Positions 13,229 to 14,306 of a stretch of 14,306 bases of DNA are shown one piece after another. This DNA is from Candidatus Izemoplasma sp. (GTDB lineage Bacteria > Bacillota_I > Bacilli_A > Izemoplasmatales > Izemoplasmataceae), in the NCBI GenBank assembly GCA_029939615.1, contig JAOZSP010000026.1, forward strand, positions 1-14,306. The letters run 5' to 3'. Every line of letters starts with the position of its first letter. Within the stretch, counting starts at the first letter, position 1. The notes below the pieces were generated by a model. It saw only the letters and a program-made list of their open reading frames with translations. It had not been told where the DNA came from and did no database searches. The position numbers and the translations under genes are program-made.

Positions 13229-14077
13229 TCATCTTTTATAGGAAGATGGATGTTTCCCATCATTTCTTTTAAACCATCTTGAGAATGTTTGAGGGCTATC
13301 AAACTTCATTAAATAAGTAATCTGCTTAATATTTAACCCAGAGTACATCACTAAGTTTCTAGCTCTATTAATTCTCAATGAATTATAGTATTTCATCGGT
13401 GTAAGGTTATAAACTTTCTTAAATATTTGATTCAGAGTCCATTTATCTAATTTTGAATAGTAAACAAGCTCATCTAAACTAATAGAATTATCCATATTTT
13501 CAACCATATAGCTTACAATGAATTCAATTAGGTCCCTATCTTTATTTTCAATCTCATTAACAGTTAACTTATAATCTCTCAATATATGAGCATAAAGTTG
13601 CATTAACAATCCTTTTAGTATCATTGAACTTTCATAAAACCCGTACTCATACTCATCAATAATCTTGAATAGTAAAGTCCTAATAATCTTTGGTTGCTTC
13701 AAATGAAAAACAAACGGTATCTCTATATTATTTTTTTCAAGATAATCATCACGAAACCGGGCAATGTCTTCTCTAGACATTTGAGCCGATGTTTTTAGAC
13801 TTACTCCTACATTATTTGAATCTCCTCTTTCAATAAAATCAAAATGAACATGTGGTTGTTTACAGTCCTCTCCATTCCATTCTATCTTATGTGGTACATG
13901 TGGACGTAATAAAACAACATCTCCCTCTTTAACAATGTGCTCAATATCTTCTATCGTTATTCGCATACTACCTTCTTCAATATAGATTATCTCGTGATCC
14001 CATATCTCTCTTTCTATATAGTATCCTTCAATCCATTTATGATGCATGGCAAATCGCACATACATATTCATCTTCAT
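13229..14077 (-). CDS. AraC/XylS-family transcriptional regulator, candidate activator of the operon
   Basis: 282 aa cytoplasmic DNA-binding protein. Residues about 20-90 form an AraC-type cupin sensing domain (EGDVVLLRPHVPHKIEW at 51-67). The C-terminal 100 residues are a typical double helix-turn-helix domain: first helix-turn-helix at about 201-221 (SLDELVYYSKLDKWTLNQIF), second at about 249-271 (KQITYLMKFDSPQTFSRWF), ending HPSSYKR. The start is the ATG at 14075-14077, preceded by AAGGATG with suitable spacing. It is transcribed in the same direction as the nine-gene operon but has its own promoter and is separated by 149 bases of repeat-rich control DNA. The natural inference is that it senses the released sugar and switches on the operon, and that it controls itself through the related sites upstream of its own gene. 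Confidence 0.93.
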   Translation of the reverse strand: MKMNMYVRFAMHHKWIEGYYIEREIWDHEIIYIEEGSMRITIEDIEHIVKEGDVVLLRPHVPHKIEWNGEDCKQPHVHFDFIERGDSNNVGVSLKTSAQMSREDIARFRDDYLEKNNIEIPFVFHLKQPKIIRTLLFKIIDEYEYGFYESSMILKGLLMQLYAHILRDYKLTVNEIENKDRDLIEFIVSYMVENMDNSISLDELVYYSKLDKWTLNQIFKKVYNLTPMKYYNSLRINRARNLVMYSGLNIKQITYLMKFDSPQTFSRWFKRNDGKHPSSYKR

Positions 14078-14110
14078 AAAATCACATCCTTAAAAACTCA
14101 CTTTAATTAA

Positions 14111-14206
14111 CTTACATTTAAATTATATCACAATCGGCAGCCCTCTCATATATTTAGTAGATTATATACTGAATGTAAAGTCTCCATTTTTTCTCATTAC
14201 ATTTGA
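14111..14206. promoter_or_regulatory. Cluster of AATGTAA-type sites in front of the regulator gene
   Basis: TGAATGTAAAG at 14170-14180 is identical over 11 bases to 13161-13171 in the operon control region. TTACATTT occurs at 14112-14119 and again at 14197-14204, and is the reverse complement of the same core. One site abuts the TATAAT at 14161-14166 and one lies just downstream of the extended -10, positions suited to autorepression. Confidence 0.45.
14122..14130 (-). promoter_or_regulatory. Extended -10 promoter of the AraC-type regulator
   Basis: TGATATAAT on the minus strand: a perfect -10 box with the TG extension, about 45 bases before the regulator start. No good -35 is seen 17 bases upstream, which is common with an extended -10. 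A second TATAAT lies further upstream at 14161-14166. Confidence 0.55.
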
Positions 14207-14242
14207 CATCATAGTTGTATGGTCATTTAGGAGCAAAAAGAA

Positions 14243-14260
14243 AAAGCCCAAGAGGGCTTT
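14243..14260 (-). terminator. Rho-independent terminator of the gene upstream of the window
   Basis: A 7-bp stem AAAGCCC (14243-14249) with GGGCTTT (14254-14260), four-base loop, followed on the minus strand by TTTTTCTTTTTG-type sequence (14235-14245). It should end a minus-strand gene whose 3' end lies at or beyond 14289; two short frames reach the right edge there and the true one cannot be told. It insulates the regulator gene from upstream transcription. Confidence 0.8.
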
Positions 14261-14306
14261 ATTATGCTCTGCATGTCATTGGTTGCAACTATTTATGGTA
14301 CGGTTC

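Noticed and set aside
75..14077. TGA read as tryptophan, as in mycoplasmas
   Set aside because: TGA ends three genes at family-typical C-termini, and the proteins encode tryptophan with TGG, so the standard code applies.
16..14294. GTTGCAACT near both window edges (about 19-27 and 14282-14290) as a possible attachment-site pair
   Set aside because: Only nine bases, built on an 8-base palindrome, with no integrase or other element genes between them; chance similarity is sufficient.

Overview
The window looks like a chromosomal catabolic locus from a low-GC, Gram-positive-type bacterium (Bacillota or a cell-wall-less or deep-branching Mycoplasmatota relative such as Acholeplasma, Izemoplasma or Haloplasma; this placement is inferred). 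The reasons are the strongly AT-rich DNA, AGGAGG-type ribosome binding sites, lipoprotein signal peptides with a cysteine lipobox, a membrane-anchored surface protein with a basic tail, and a PTS permease. TGA is used as a normal stop (AraC regulator, first permease, PTS EIIC), so the genetic code is the standard bacterial one. No RNA genes, insertion sequences or CRISPR arrays were seen.

Everything is on the minus strand, so the locus reads from right to left. At the right edge a terminator (14243-14260) closes an upstream gene outside the window. Then comes an AraC/XylS-type regulator (13229-14077) with its own promoter, a 149-base control region rich in repeated sites (13080-13228), and a tightly packed run of nine genes: sugar-binding lipoprotein, two ABC permeases, a GH172 (DUF2961) glycosidase, a large surface protein with carbohydrate-binding-like modules, a lipoprotein joining a PASTA domain to a GH183-type DUF4185 domain, L-fucose/D-arabinose isomerase, an AraB-like FGGY kinase, a FucU/RbsD mutarotase and a mannitol-family PTS EIIC that runs almost to the left edge. 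Genes overlap or lie within 8 bases of each other, except for EIIC (14-base gap) and a 52-base gap with a terminator-like hairpin before the isomerase.

The combination makes most sense as a D-arabinan (D-arabinofuranose polymer) utilisation system. GH183 (DUF4185) is known for endo-D-arabinanase activity and GH172 (DUF2961) for exo-acting alpha-D-arabinofuranosidase and alpha-D-fructofuranosidase activities. FucI-type isomerases also convert D-arabinose to D-ribulose, and AraB-like kinases can make ribulose 5-phosphate, which enters the pentose phosphate pathway without an aldolase. The proposed flow is: surface protein binds the polymer, the exported GH183 lipoprotein cuts it, the ABC transporter imports oligosaccharides, cytoplasmic GH172 releases D-arabinose, FucU speeds anomer exchange, and FucI plus the kinase finish the conversion. 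The individual family calls are strong; the substrate assignment is inference.

Other striking points are a perfect 502-bp tandem duplication inside the surface-protein gene, a 15-bp direct repeat plus nested dyad upstream of the operon with related sites in front of the regulator gene, and a 13-bp perfect inverted repeat inside the second permease gene.
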